Part shown: one piece after another, positions 53,691-63,519 of the stretch | Layout: every line of letters begins with the position of its first letter | Position numbering within the stretch: the stretch's first letter is position 1 | NCBI GenBank assembly: GCA_963772295.1 | Contig: CAVYWO010000007.1 | Location: 1 to 64,000 of the forward strand | Origin: AP-15 sp963772295 | GTDB lineage: Bacteria > Pseudomonadota > Alphaproteobacteria > ATCC43930 > CGMCC-115725 | Reading direction: 5' to 3' | Length of the DNA stretch: 64,000 nucleotides | Translations under genes and position numbers: made by a program | Notes under the pieces: model-generated | Databases searched by the model: none | Told to the model about the DNA's origin: nothing | Seen by the model: the letters and a program-made list of their open reading frames with translations, nothing else

Positions 53691-55368
53691 ACCTAAAAAG
53701 CGCAGTTCGCGCGGCTCGGTAAGAAGGAGAGATTTGATATAATTGGGCATGTCGAATGAGAATCTGCCTCAGACTGTCCACCCGGCGGGTGAGCTACCTA
53801 TGGTTGCGGGGGAATTTGCCGACGGCCCGGTGGTGGTCGACACATACGCGGGACCGGTGCGGGTTGAGTGGGATGCAGATGCTGCGGTAACGCCGCTCGG
53901 CCACTTGGCTTTTTTTGCCGAATACTTGAAGCTGAGCGGGCGGTTTGAGGCGCTGCTGGCGGATTGTCCGCTGGTCTACACGAGCGGCAACGCGCCGGCG
54001 GTGCGCGACGTGATCGGCACGGCGGTGCTGGGCATCCTGGCCGGGCATTGGCGCTACGCGCATCTGACGGCGCTGCGGGGCGATTCGGTCAGTGCGGCCC
54101 TGTTGGGGATGAGCCGAGTGGTCAGCGAGGACGCGGTGCGTCGCGGCTTTGCCAAGATCGATGCGGCGGCGGGCGAGGCTTGGCTGCATCGGCATCTGAA
54201 GGACACGGTGGAGCCGCTGCTCAGCACGCCGTGGATCCTGGATTGCGACACCACGGTCAAGCCGCTCTACGGGCATCAGGAGGGGGCGGTTGTGGGCTAC
54301 AACCCGCACAAGCCGGGGCGCCCGTCGCACGCCTATCACGCGTTCCAGATCTGTGGGGCTCGTCTGGCGCTGGACGTGGTGGTAAGGCCGGGAAACGAGC
54401 ACACCTCCAAGCATTCCGAGCCGCATCTGTGGGGGCTGCTGGAGCCGCTGCCGCGGGGGTGCTGGCCCGATTTTGTGCGCGGCGACAAGAACTGGGGCAA
54501 CGAGCGCAACATGGCGCGGTGCGAGCAGGAAGGCATGCCTTATCTGTTCAAGCTGCGCCTGACGAGCGGGGTCAAGCGCGGCATCGAAAAGATGATGGGG
54601 CGCGGCGGCTGGGTGGATGCCGGGCAAGGCTGGCAAGGTCATGAAGCGCAACTGCGCCTGCAGGGCTGGGGTCGCTCGCGGCGCGTCGTCATGCTGCGCC
54701 GGCGCTTGCCGCAGAGCTTGGCGGTGACGGTTTCGCGCGACAACGACCAAGCCGATCTGTTCTGGACCGGCACCAAGTCGGGCGCCGAGATCTGGGAGTT
54801 TGCCGTGCTGGTCACCTCGGTGGATTTGGAAATTCGCGCGCTCGCCCAACTCTATCGCGACCGCGCCGACAGCGAGAACCCGTTCGACGAGTTGAAGAAC
54901 CAGTGGGGCTGGGCGGGGTTCACGACGTCGGACCTGACGCGCTGCCAGATCATGGCTCGGCTGATCGCCCTGGTCTACAATTGGTGGACGCTGTACGTGC
55001 GTCTGTCCGACCCCGATCATCACCACGAAGCGCTGACCACCCGTTCCCTGCTGCTCAACGCGGTGGCGCGACAGACCCGGCATGCCGGCCAGACCCGCCT
55101 GACGGTGACCTCCAGCCACGGTCGCCGCGAGCATGCGAGAATGGCTCTGCTAAGGATTGCCAGGTTCTTCGCTACGCTTCGGAAAACTGCGGAGCAGTTG
55201 ACCGATGCCCAAAGATGGGCCTGTATCCTCAGGGAAGCCCTGCAAAAGTATCTTCGCGGCCAAAAACCACGGCCGCCGCCAGTTTTACTGCCGGCCTGAG
55301 ACTACCACCCACGGTTGAACAGCGATGACGCGGCGGCTGGTGAGCCGCCCGCAACAGCCGGATTTAGG
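53691..55368 (+). mobile_element. IS1380-family insertion sequence
   Basis: About 1.68 kb. Outer ends CCTAAA / TTTAGG, with further TIR similarity (GCGGCTC), and a TTCA direct repeat at 53687-53690 and 55369-55372 as the 4-bp target duplication (3 bp if the ends are set one base further). Contains one transposase gene. Confidence 0.85.
53749..55299 (+). CDS. IS1380-family DDE transposase
   Basis: 516 residues from ATG 53749. DDE elements: first Asp in PWILDCDTTVKPLYG, second Asp in PDFVRGDKNWGNERNM, Glu in YRDRADSENPFDELKNQWGW (the YREXK-equivalent). Full length and uninterrupted, so the element may still be active. AAGGAGAG lies a short distance upstream. Confidence 0.93.
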   Translation: MSNENLPQTVHPAGELPMVAGEFADGPVVVDTYAGPVRVEWDADAAVTPLGHLAFFAEYLKLSGRFEALLADCPLVYTSGNAPAVRDVIGTAVLGILAGHWRYAHLTALRGDSVSAALLGMSRVVSEDAVRRGFAKIDAAAGEAWLHRHLKDTVEPLLSTPWILDCDTTVKPLYGHQEGAVVGYNPHKPGRPSHAYHAFQICGARLALDVVVRPGNEHTSKHSEPHLWGLLEPLPRGCWPDFVRGDKNWGNERNMARCEQEGMPYLFKLRLTSGVKRGIEKMMGRGGWVDAGQGWQGHEAQLRLQGWGRSRRVVMLRRRLPQSLAVTVSRDNDQADLFWTGTKSGAEIWEFAVLVTSVDLEIRALAQLYRDRADSENPFDELKNQWGWAGFTTSDLTRCQIMARLIALVYNWWTLYVRLSDPDHHHEALTTRSLLLNAVARQTRHAGQTRLTVTSSHGRREHARMALLRIARFFATLRKTAEQLTDAQRWACILREALQKYLRGQKPRPPPVLLPA

Positions 55369-56076
55369 TTCATCGACCAGCAGCTTGCCGGGGCGTATGG
55401 CGCCGGAGCGCGCTTCTACAGCGAGGGACCGTTTGGCGCGACGACGCCATTCCAGGGTTATCAGTGGCCGCTCAGCCCGGCCCAGCTCTACCAGGTGGGC
55501 ATCGCTGCTACCGACGAATATTGCAAACAGACCGATCGCAAGCGCTTCGCCGACCTCGACCCGATCAAGCAGGATGAGGTGCTGAAAGGCTTGCAGGGTA
55601 TTGCCGGCGCCGTCGATCTCAAAGAGATACCCGGTACCGCTTTTTTCACCCAGCTGCTCGCCGACACCAAGGACGGCTTCTTCGCCGATCCCTTTTATGG
55701 CGGCAACAAGGACATGGTCGGATGGAAGCTGGCGGGCTTCCCGGGCGTGGCGGCCGACTATTCGGAGCTGATCGCGCGCCACAACCAGCCCTACCTGGTC
55801 AAGCCCGTCGATATCCGCACCGTCAAGGAGGCGGCTATCGACCTCGACCACCATGGCCACCCGGTTCACCGGTACGCCGACGCTTCCGAGATCCGGCCGA
55901 CGGCACCGCCTTCCGTCGACGGCAAGAAAGCGCCCGACGACTGGCGGCCGCCAAGGAGCTTTTTCCTGTAAGCCTCGCATGGACGCGGCGCGATCGAGAC
56001 CAAGCCCAACGAACAGCACGGGTGCGGCGGCACCCGGCGCTTCGGAGCGCGGGCGCCGCACCCTGCGGAGGAGAAT

Positions 56077-57837
56077 ATGGCGATCAAGTTGAAACCCGTA
56101 GATGCGGTCACCATCGGCGTCGGCTGGGCCGGCAGCATATTGGCAAAAGAGCTGTCGCGAGCCGGGTTGAAGGTGGTCGGGCTGGAGCGCGGGGGGGTGC
56201 GCAGCCAGGAGCAGTTCGAACTCCCCGAGATGCATGATCAGCTCAAATACGACCGCCGTCTCGAATTGTTCGAAGATCTCTCCCGCACCACGATTACCTG
56301 CCGCAACACCACCGGCGAGACCGCTCGGCCGATGCGCCGGCATGGGCCCTTTCCGTGGGGCCACGGGGTCGGCGGGGCAGGCTTTCATTGGGCCGGATGG
56401 ACGTGGCGGCTGACTCCCTGGGACTTCGAAATGCGCAGCCGCACCATAGCCCGGTACGGCGCAGCGGCGCTCCCGCCGGACTCGACCGTCCAGGATTGGC
56501 CGATGACCTATGACGAATTGGAGCCTTACTACGACAAGTTCGAATACACCTGCGGCATCTCGGGCAAGGCCGGCAACATTCGCGGCGTGAAACAAGCCGG
56601 CGGCAACCCGTTTGAAGGACCGCGCGCCCGCGAATTTCCGAACCCGCCGCTGAAACGCGCTTACGGCGAGACCTTGTTTGCCAAGGCCGCGCAGGATCTG
56701 GGCTATCATCCCTTCCCGATGCCGGCGGCGCAGATGAGCCAAGCGTACACCAACCCCGACGGCGCAACGCTCGGCGCCTGCATCTATTGCGGCTATTGCG
56801 TGAACTACGCGTGCGAGGTGTCCGCCAAGGCCGTGCCGCAGACCACGACACTGCCGGTTGCTGTGGCCACCGGCAATTTCGAACTGCGCCCGTATTCGGC
56901 CGTGGTTCGGATCAACCTCTCCGGCAACCGGGCGACGAGCGTCACCTACATCGATGCCCAGGGGCGCGAGATCGAGCAACCGGCGGAGATCATCCTGCTC
57001 ACGGCATTTACCTGGAGCAACAGCCAACTGCTCCTGGTCTCTGGCATTGGCAGGCCGTACGATCCGGCGAGCGGAAAGGGCGTGGTCGGCAAGAACTATT
57101 GCTGGCACGGTGTGGCGCCCTTCGTGACGCTCTTCTACGACGAAGGACACGTCTTCAACCCGTTTATGGGTTCGGGCAGCCTCGGTACGGTCATTGCCGA
57201 TTTCCAGGGTGACAATTTCGACCACAGCAGTCTGGGCTTTATCGGCGGCAGCATCCTTCTTGCGGGCCAGGTGGGTCTGGGACCGCTCACCTACCAGCCG
57301 ATACCTCCCGGTATTCCCGACTGGGGATCGGAGTGGAAGAAGGCGATGGCGCATTACTACAACCGTTCAATGTGGATCTTCGGTCTGCACGATCACCTCT
57401 CCTATCGCGGCAACTACCTGGACCTCGATCCGAATTATCGCGACGCTTGGGGCAATCCGCTGCTGCGCTTGACCTACGATATCGGGCCGAACGAGCACCG
57501 CTTGTCGGATTACATGGTGAAACTGGGCGAGCGCATCGCCAAGGCGATGCAACCGAGCAAATATGCGTCGATCGGACTGCCCAAGACCTTCGACTCGGGC
57601 GCCGGCTACGGCATCTGTCATCAGGTCGGCGGTGCGATGACTGGAACCTCGCCGGACAACAGCGTCGTCAACAAATACTTACAGAGCTGGGACGTCCCCA
57701 ATCTGTTCGTGGTTGGCGCCAGCGCCTTTCCGCAGATCTCGTCGTTCAACCCGACCGGAACGGTGGGGGCACTCGCCTACTTCACCGCGGATGCGATCAA
57801 GACCAAATATCTCAAGAACCCTGGACCCTTGATTTGA
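56077..57837 (+). CDS. GMC-type gluconate 2-dehydrogenase flavoprotein subunit
   Basis: 586 residues. FAD-binding Rossmann motif TIGVGWAGSILAKELSRAG at the N-terminus, FHWAGWTWRLTPWDF as the GMC substrate-domain hallmark, and a C-terminal SSFNPTGTVGALAYFTADAI. A CIYCGYCVNYAC motif (about 233-244) resembles the iron-sulfur site of membrane-bound FAD sugar dehydrogenases. Usually periplasmic, exported as a complex with subunit 3. The cytochrome c subunit expected next is absent; 340 bp of non-coding DNA follows. Upstream subunit 3 is IS-disrupted. Substrate (gluconate or other sugar acid) inferred only. Confidence 0.88.
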   Translation: MAIKLKPVDAVTIGVGWAGSILAKELSRAGLKVVGLERGGVRSQEQFELPEMHDQLKYDRRLELFEDLSRTTITCRNTTGETARPMRRHGPFPWGHGVGGAGFHWAGWTWRLTPWDFEMRSRTIARYGAAALPPDSTVQDWPMTYDELEPYYDKFEYTCGISGKAGNIRGVKQAGGNPFEGPRAREFPNPPLKRAYGETLFAKAAQDLGYHPFPMPAAQMSQAYTNPDGATLGACIYCGYCVNYACEVSAKAVPQTTTLPVAVATGNFELRPYSAVVRINLSGNRATSVTYIDAQGREIEQPAEIILLTAFTWSNSQLLLVSGIGRPYDPASGKGVVGKNYCWHGVAPFVTLFYDEGHVFNPFMGSGSLGTVIADFQGDNFDHSSLGFIGGSILLAGQVGLGPLTYQPIPPGIPDWGSEWKKAMAHYYNRSMWIFGLHDHLSYRGNYLDLDPNYRDAWGNPLLRLTYDIGPNEHRLSDYMVKLGERIAKAMQPSKYASIGLPKTFDSGAGYGICHQVGGAMTGTSPDNSVVNKYLQSWDVPNLFVVGASAFPQISSFNPTGTVGALAYFTADAIKTKYLKNPGPLI

Positions 57838-58177
57838 GCGGTGCGAGCAGTCGCCGCGAGGTTTCGATGCCGGATCGGCTGTCCTGTGCCCGGATCGAAC
57901 AATTTCGAGACGAGGGCTGCGACCACGCGTGCCTATCCTTCCTGCCGTCATGTATGCACGGTGGCTGGGTTTCATCCATGGCGGGTCGGCAACGCCGGTG
58001 GCGAACTAACTCGGCGCGGGTTGCGAACTTTGCCCCAATCTGCGATGCCCGTTTTTCAAAAGCGGTCATTGCCTGACGAAGCCACTATCTCGGACGGTTC
58101 GCCTGCCGCTGGCAGGCCGACGAGCCGAGCGATATCCTCGAACAAGGGCAGGTCTCCTCGGAGCCGAGGATCACCGG
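57838..58177. other. 340-bp gap containing a dispersed repeat
   Basis: No gene seen; holds the repeat at 57943-58009 and the leader of the cyclase gene. Confidence 0.4.
57943..58009 (-). repeat. dispersed repeat, copy C
   Basis: Reverse complement begins TTAGTTCGCCACCGGCGTTG then GCCGACCCGCC, 29 of 30 positions identical to copy A at 17577, and both continue with ATGAAAC and a CATACATGACGGC-like end. Confidence 0.6.
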
Positions 58178-61100
58178 ATGGACATAGAGGCGTGGCTGCA
58201 AGGGTTAGGCCTTGAGCGCTATGTGCCGGCATTCCGCGACAACGAGATCGATTGGGAGGTGCTGCCGAAGCTGACATCGGAGGATCTCAGGGAGATTGGT
58301 GTTGCCGCGATCGGCCACCGGCGCAAGATCCTGGAGGCGATCGCCGCGTTGCGTGCCGAGACGGCCGCGCCGGCGCCGGCCGCCACCGCCGACCCCGCTG
58401 CGGCGGCCGAGCGCCGGCAATTGACGGTGATGTTCTGCGATCTGGTCGGCTCGACCGCATTGTCGGCGCGGCTCGATCCCGAGGATCTGCGCGAGGTCAT
58501 CGGCGCCTATCACCGCTGCGTCGCCGCCGTCATCGGCCGCTCGGGCGGGTTTGTCGCCAAGTACATGGGCGACGGGGTGCTCGCCTATTTCGGCTACCCG
58601 CAGGCCCATGAAGACGACGCAGAGCGGGCGGTCAGGGCCGGGCTGGCGGTCATCGGTGCGGTCGGCAGGCTCGCGGCGCCGGAGCCGCTGCGGGTGCGGC
58701 TCGGGCTCGCCTCGGGCCTCGCCGTCGTCGGCGACCTGATCGGCGCCGGTTCGGCGCAGGAGCAGGCGGTCGTCGGCGAGACGCCGAACCTCGCCGCCCG
58801 GCTGCAGGCGCTCGCCGCACCGGATACGCTCGTCATCTCCGAGAACACGCGGCGGCAGATCGGCGGCCTGTTCGAGACCGAGGATCTGGGGCGCCAGCCT
58901 CTCGCCGGCTTCGCCGCAGCGCAGCGCGCCTGGCGGGTCATTGGCGAAAGCGGCGTCCTGAGCCGGTTCGAGGCGCTGCGGGCGGCCTCTCTGACGCCGC
59001 TCGTCGGGCGCGAGGAGGAGATCGAGCTGCTGCTGCGCCGCTGGCGCCGCGCCGCCGCGGGCGAAGGGCAGATCGTTCTGGTCTGCGGCGAGCCGGGGAT
59101 CGGCAAGTCGCGGCTTGCCGCCGCCTTGCGCGGGCGGCTCGAAGGCGAGGATCTGACCCGGCTGCGCTATTTCTGTTCGCCGCATCATCAGGAGAGCGCG
59201 TTCTACCCCCTTATCGCCCAGCTCGAACGCGCCGCGGGGTTCGAGCGCGACGATCCCGTCGAAACCAGGCTCGACAAGCTCGAAGCGCTTCTCGCCCCGG
59301 CCGCGCCGCCGGTCGAGGATAGGGCGCTTCTCGCCGAGTTTCTTTCACTGCCCGCGCGTCATCCGGTGCCGCCCTCGAGCCCGCAGCGCCGACGGGAGAA
59401 GACCTTCGAAGCGCTGCTGCGGCAGTGGGAAGCGCTCGCCCGGCACAAGCCGGTCTTCATGGTCTTCGAGGACCTGCATTGGCTCGACCCCAGCTCGCGC
59501 GAGCTTGTGGACCGCATGATCGTGCGGATCGCGAGCCTGCCGGTCCTGCTCGTCGCCACCTTCCGTCCCGAATTCGCGCCGCCCTGGAGCGGGCTGCCCG
59601 AGGTGACGGCGCTGACGCTTGCCCGGCTCGACCGCCGCACCGGCGCGGCGATGGTCGCAGGCATCGCCGGGAACAGGGCATTATCGGGCGAGGTCGCGGT
59701 GGAGATCATCGAGCGCGCCGACGGTGTTCCGCTGTTTGTCGAGGAGCTGACGAAGGCGGTGCTCGAAGCGGGCGGACAAGGTGCTGAGGTCGAGATGGCG
59801 CTTGCCGGCGCGATGTCGCCGTCGGCGGCCGTGCCGTCGGCGCTGCAGGCGCCGCTGATGGCGCGTCTCGACCGTCTCGGCCAGGCCCGGAAGGAAGTCG
59901 CCCAGATCGCCGCCGCGATCGGCCGCGAATTTCCTACGCGCTGCTGGCGCCGGTGACCGGGCGCGCCGAGGGCGAGCTGCAGGAGGCTCTACTCCGGCTC
60001 GCCGAGGCCGGCCTCGTCTTCGCCCGCGGCAGCCCGCCTCATGCGAGCTATCTGTTCAAACACGCGCTGGTCCGCGACGCCGCCTATGGCAGCCTCCTGC
60101 GCCGCCGCCGCGAGGAGCTTCACGCCCATATCGCCGCCGTGCTCGAAACCGATTTCCCGGAGGCCGTTGCGGCCCAGCCGGAGCTTCTCGCCCGGCACCT
60201 GACCGAAGCCGGGCTGTTCGAGAAGGCGGTGCCCTGGTGGCTGCGCGCCGGCGAGAGGGCGACCGAGCGTTCGGCAAACAGCGAAGCCGTCGCGCAACTC
60301 GAGCGAGGCCTCGAGATCCTCATGCGGCTTCCCGAGAGCCAGGCACGCGACGAACAGGAGCTGCTGCTCCAGGCCGCTCTCATTGGGCCTCGGTCGGCGA
60401 ACGAGGGTTTTGCCTCGGCGGCGCTACGGCAGGCCGCGACCCGGGCGGCCGAGCTCGGCCGCCGGATTGCGGCGGACTTGCCGGCGCAAACTCGGGCGGT
60501 CGAGGCGCGTATCCGGCTCGCGAATGTGCATCTCCACGACGGAAAACTGCGCACCGGGCTGGTGCTGGCCCAGGAGGCTTTGGCCCTCGCCGAACGCTTC
60601 GGAGACCCGTTTCTCCTCAGTCACGCCGACTTCGTGATGGGCCAGGCCCACATCGGTTTGGGTGACCCCGCTGCGGCGCGCCGGCATTATGAGGAAGGCC
60701 TCGCGCTTTACGATCCCGAGCGCGATCGCGCCCAAGCCGCTCGCTTGAGCTTTGACGTCTGCTCGCGGTGCCGCTCCATGGTGGGTTTTGTGCTCTGGCT
60801 GCAGGGCTTTCCCGACGAGGCGCTCCGCCATGAAGAAGAGGCGATCGCCGCGACCCGCGCCGCCGCACATCCAACGAGCGAAACCTCTGCACTCATATTC
60901 GCGGCAGAGGTTCATCAATGGCGCGGCGAGCTGGCGCTCTGCCGCGATCGGGCAGAGGCGGCTCTCGCCCTCGCGGCGGAGCATGGCTTTCCGCATTGGG
61001 CCGCGATCGCCACGGCCCTTGGCGGCTGGGCTCTCGTCAAAGAAGCCCGAGCGGAGGAAGGGCTTGCCCGCCTGCGCGCGGGGGTCGAGGCGCATCGCGC

Positions 61101-61524
61101 GACCGGCGTCAAACTCACCCGGCCGCAATGGCTCGCCCTTTTTGCCGAGGCGTGCCTCGTGGCCGGCCGGATCGAGGACGGGCTCTCGGCGGTGCGCGGG
61201 GCGCTCGCCGCGGTCGAGGAAACCGAAGCCCGCATCTACCAGGCGGAGCTCCACCGGCTGGAGGGCGAACTCGTTCTCGCCTCCGACAAGCCCGACGAGA
61301 GCCGGGCGGAAGCGTCGTTCCGCAAGGCGATCGCCATCGCCCGCAAGCAAGGGGCGAAATCATGGGAGCTGCGGGCGGCGACGAGCCTCGCCCGGCTGCT
61401 CGCGCGCCAAAGCCTGGGCGGGGAAGCGTGCGCCCTTCTGGCACCCGTCTATGACTGGTTCACCGAAGGCTTCGACACCGCAGATCTTGTCGAGGCAAAG
61501 GCGCTCCTCGACGAGTTAACGTGA
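58178..61524 (+). pseudogene. SAM - class III cyclase - AAA ATPase - TPR regulator, one frameshift (copy 2)
   Basis: About 1115 residues in two overlapping frames (58178-59956 and 59953-61524). SAM domain (WLQGLGLERYVPAFRDNEID), cyclase domain with VMFCDLVGST, KYMGDGVLAYFGYP and VVGETPNLAARLQ, Walker A GEPGIGKSR, VFEDLHWLDP, then the TPR-like half. The break is near 59930: GREF is followed by CCTACGCG where TTCCTACGCG would keep frame (one missing T). The second frame can start at a GTG that overlaps the first stop (GTGA), so separate translation is conceivable. All catalytic cyclase and ATPase residues seen are present. Confidence 0.9.
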
Positions 61525-61900
61525 GCGTCGTCGGGCACGTCCGGCAGTCTGGCGCGGATGACCGCTTCCTGGGCAACCCAAAGGATCAGCTGGTCCGGCG
61601 GGGAATGTCTCCTGAAGTTCGAACCTCTCGGTTCCATCGCGATCCGGTAACGGCCGGTTTCGGCGCTTCCTCGTCGTTCGAGCGCGTCCCGGCAAAGGAC
61701 GAGTCTCCACCCGAACCAGAGAACCAGACGGTGCAGAAGTCAGAAAGTTTTGCGATTGCCAGGTGTGCCATCAGGCCTCACACCCTGCAAAAGCTGAGTT
61801 TGACGATGTTTCAATAGCTTACGCTACGGACTATGGCATAACGCCCTGAAATCACTGACTTTCCTTAGCGTCACTTTTGGCACGCGGGTTACGACAAGGC
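61525..61900. other. 376-bp gap, no gene seen
   Basis: Between convergent cyclase and thiolase genes; only weak short frames, no strong terminator. Confidence 0.4.
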
Positions 61901-63112
61901 CTACGGCGGCGCGTTCGAGAAGATGATCGTGCCCGCGGCGGCGAACATGCCGCCGACCCCGTGACAGACCGAAATCTCGGCGCCCGGGACCTGTGCCGGG
62001 GCGATGCCGCGCAGCTGGCGCACGCTCTCCTGCAGCGCATACATGCCGTACATGCCGGAATGCATGTAGGAAAGACCGCCGCCATTGGTGTTGAGCGGGA
62101 TCCCCGGGCGGCCGTGGGCCTTCAGCCCACGGGCGTAGTCCCGTGGGCCTGCGGGCCGTCCCGGGACGCCGGGTGCGGTATGGCGCGCGGCGATGAATGG
62201 GCCGCCCTCGCCCGGCGGCACGAAGCCGAGGTCTTCGAGCCCGTAGATCGGCAGATGGGCGAAGGCGTCGTAGATCATCAGGTGATCGACGTCGCGGTGG
62301 GTGATGCCGGCCTCGGCAAAGGCCTTGGCGCCCGACACGCGGAAGGCGCGCGACGAGGTGAAGTCGGCCATCTGGCTGACTATCGGCGTCTCGACGCTTT
62401 CGCCCGAGCCGAGGATGTAGACCGGCTTTTGCGGGAAATCCCTGGCGCGCTCGGCCGCGACGAGGATCAGGGCGCCGCCGCCGTCGGTGACGAGGCAGCA
62501 CTGCAACAGGCGGAACGGGTAGGCGATCATCCGCGAGTTCAGGACGTCCTCGACCGTGATCGGTTCTTTGAAGGTGGCGCGCGGGTTCTGTGCCGCCCAT
62601 TCGCGCTGCACAACCGAGACCATCGCCAGGGTCTCGTCCTTGAGCCCGTAGGTCTTCATGTAGCGCAGCACCGGCAGCGTGAACAAAGTGGGCGGGCCGA
62701 GCGGCCCGTAGGGCTGCTCGAACTGGCCGGCGAGGCTCGACGGCGCCACGATGTTGCGGGTACGGCCGACGCCGGAGCGGCCGCTATCGCCATGGGTGAT
62801 CAGCACCGTCTCGCAGAGGCCGGCGGCGATCGCCGCCGCGGCGTGGCGCGTGTGAAGCATGAACGAGCAACCGCCGACCGCGGTGCCGTCGACCCATTTG
62901 GGGGTGATGCCGAGATAATGCGCCACCGTCACCGGCGTCTCGCCGGCGGTGGCGACGCCGTCGATGTCGGCGGGTTTGAGGCCGGCATCGGCCATGGCAT
63001 TGAGGGCCGCGTCGGCATGCAATTGGATCTGCGACATGTCCGGAATGACGCCGAGCCTGGTGGTCTCGGCGGCGCCGACGACGGCGATCGATTTCGGCCG
63101 CATCAGGGTCAC
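61901..63112 (-). CDS. thiolase-like acetyl-CoA acyltransferase (SCP2/lipid-transfer type) with in-frame palindromic insert
   Basis: About 403 residues of the thiolase superfamily group that pairs with OB-fold DUF35 proteins: AVVGAAETTRLGVIPDMSQI, AHYLGITPKWVDGTAVGGCS (region of the active-site Cys), MIYDAFAHLPIYGLEDLGFV, LNTNGGGLSYMHSGMYGMYA and ISVCHGVGGMFAAAGTIIFS. Between ARHTAPG and PLNTNG the protein carries about 22 extra residues rich in Gly/Arg/Pro, encoded by a palindromic repeat. Start GTG 63112 overlaps the upstream stop (GTGA); ATG 63103 is an alternative. Likely acts in fatty-acid, steroid or aromatic side-chain degradation. Confidence 0.88.
   Translation of the reverse strand: MTLMRPKSIAVVGAAETTRLGVIPDMSQIQLHADAALNAMADAGLKPADIDGVATAGETPVTVAHYLGITPKWVDGTAVGGCSFMLHTRHAAAAIAAGLCETVLITHGDSGRSGVGRTRNIVAPSSLAGQFEQPYGPLGPPTLFTLPVLRYMKTYGLKDETLAMVSVVQREWAAQNPRATFKEPITVEDVLNSRMIAYPFRLLQCCLVTDGGGALILVAAERARDFPQKPVYILGSGESVETPIVSQMADFTSSRAFRVSGAKAFAEAGITHRDVDHLMIYDAFAHLPIYGLEDLGFVPPGEGGPFIAARHTAPGVPGRPAGPRDYARGLKAHGRPGIPLNTNGGGLSYMHSGMYGMYALQESVRQLRGIAPAQVPGAEISVCHGVGGMFAAAGTIIFSNAPP
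62099..62168. repeat. palindromic element inserted in frame in the thiolase gene
   Basis: Outer arms CCCCGGGCGGCC (62102-62113) and GGGCCGTCCCGGG (62153-62165), inner perfect hairpins GTGGGC/GCCCAC (62114-62130) and CCCACGGG-cgtagt-CCCGTGGG (62126-62147). Length about 69, a multiple of three, so the host frame stays open. Confidence 0.75.
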
Positions 63113-63519
63113 CCCGCGGCCGGACGGAAGAGCGGCAGAGTGATTTCGTCGTCGAGTTTGGCGAAGGCGACCTCGACCGGCATGTCGAGCACCAAAGCTT
63201 CCGGGGTCTGCGGGCAGTCCGTGATGTTCGACATCAGCCGCGGTCCTTCTTCGAGTTCGACGACGGCGATGGCATAGGGCGGCGTGAAGCCCGGCGCCGG
63301 CCGATGATGGATCACATAGCTGTAGAGCCGGCCCCTGCCCGATGCCCGGAACACCGCGACATCGCGCGAGGCGCAGCGCGGGCAGAACGGGCGCGGCGGA
63401 AAATAGGCCTTGCCGCAGGCGTTGCAGCGCTGCAGCCGCAATTCGCCCAATCGCGTGCCGTCCCAGAAATGCATCGTCTCCGGCGTCGGCACCGGCCGCG
63501 CCCGCCCTTCTTCCGGCAT
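63109..63519 (-). CDS. OB-fold/zinc-ribbon (DUF35) acyl-CoA-associated protein
   Basis: 136 residues. Rubredoxin-like zinc ribbon LQRCNACGKAYFPPRPFCPR CAS (two CxxC), then the OB fold (GRGRLYSYVIHHRPAPGF, YAIAVVELEEGPRLMSNI). These proteins are obligate partners of SCP2-type thiolases. ATG 63519 has GGAG upstream. Its stop overlaps the thiolase start by four bases, so the two are coupled. Confidence 0.92.
   Translation of the reverse strand: MPEEGRARPVPTPETMHFWDGTRLGELRLQRCNACGKAYFPPRPFCPRCASRDVAVFRASGRGRLYSYVIHHRPAPGFTPPYAIAVVELEEGPRLMSNITDCPQTPEALVLDMPVEVAFAKLDDEITLPLFRPAAG

Larger units (their letters stand above)
53444..55971 (+). pseudogene. gluconate 2-dehydrogenase subunit 3-like gene split by an IS1380-type element
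   Basis: 5' part 53444-53690: twin-arginine signal MDRREFLTILGGVVAAAGA and FTADEVAFVRAAVARLIPAD up to DVPYF. 3' part from about 55372: IDQQLAGAYGAGARFYSEGP, PLSPAQLYQVGIAATDEYC, FYGGNKDMVGWKLAGFPGVA to the stop at 55971. Removing the IS restores PYFIDQQLAG exactly. The subunit helps export and mature the flavoprotein encoded next. The gene is interrupted, so the enzyme is probably not assembled unless the downstream gene works alone. Confidence 0.87.

Noticed and set aside
53794..55134. 446-codon reverse frame opposite the IS1380 transposase
   Set aside because: Antisense shadow of the transposase.
55285..57354. 689-codon reverse frame opposite the GMC dehydrogenase
   Set aside because: Antisense shadow; the GMC flavoprotein on the forward strand is unambiguous.
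61877..63277. 466-codon forward frame opposite the thiolase/OB-fold genes
   Set aside because: Antisense shadow; crosses two real genes.
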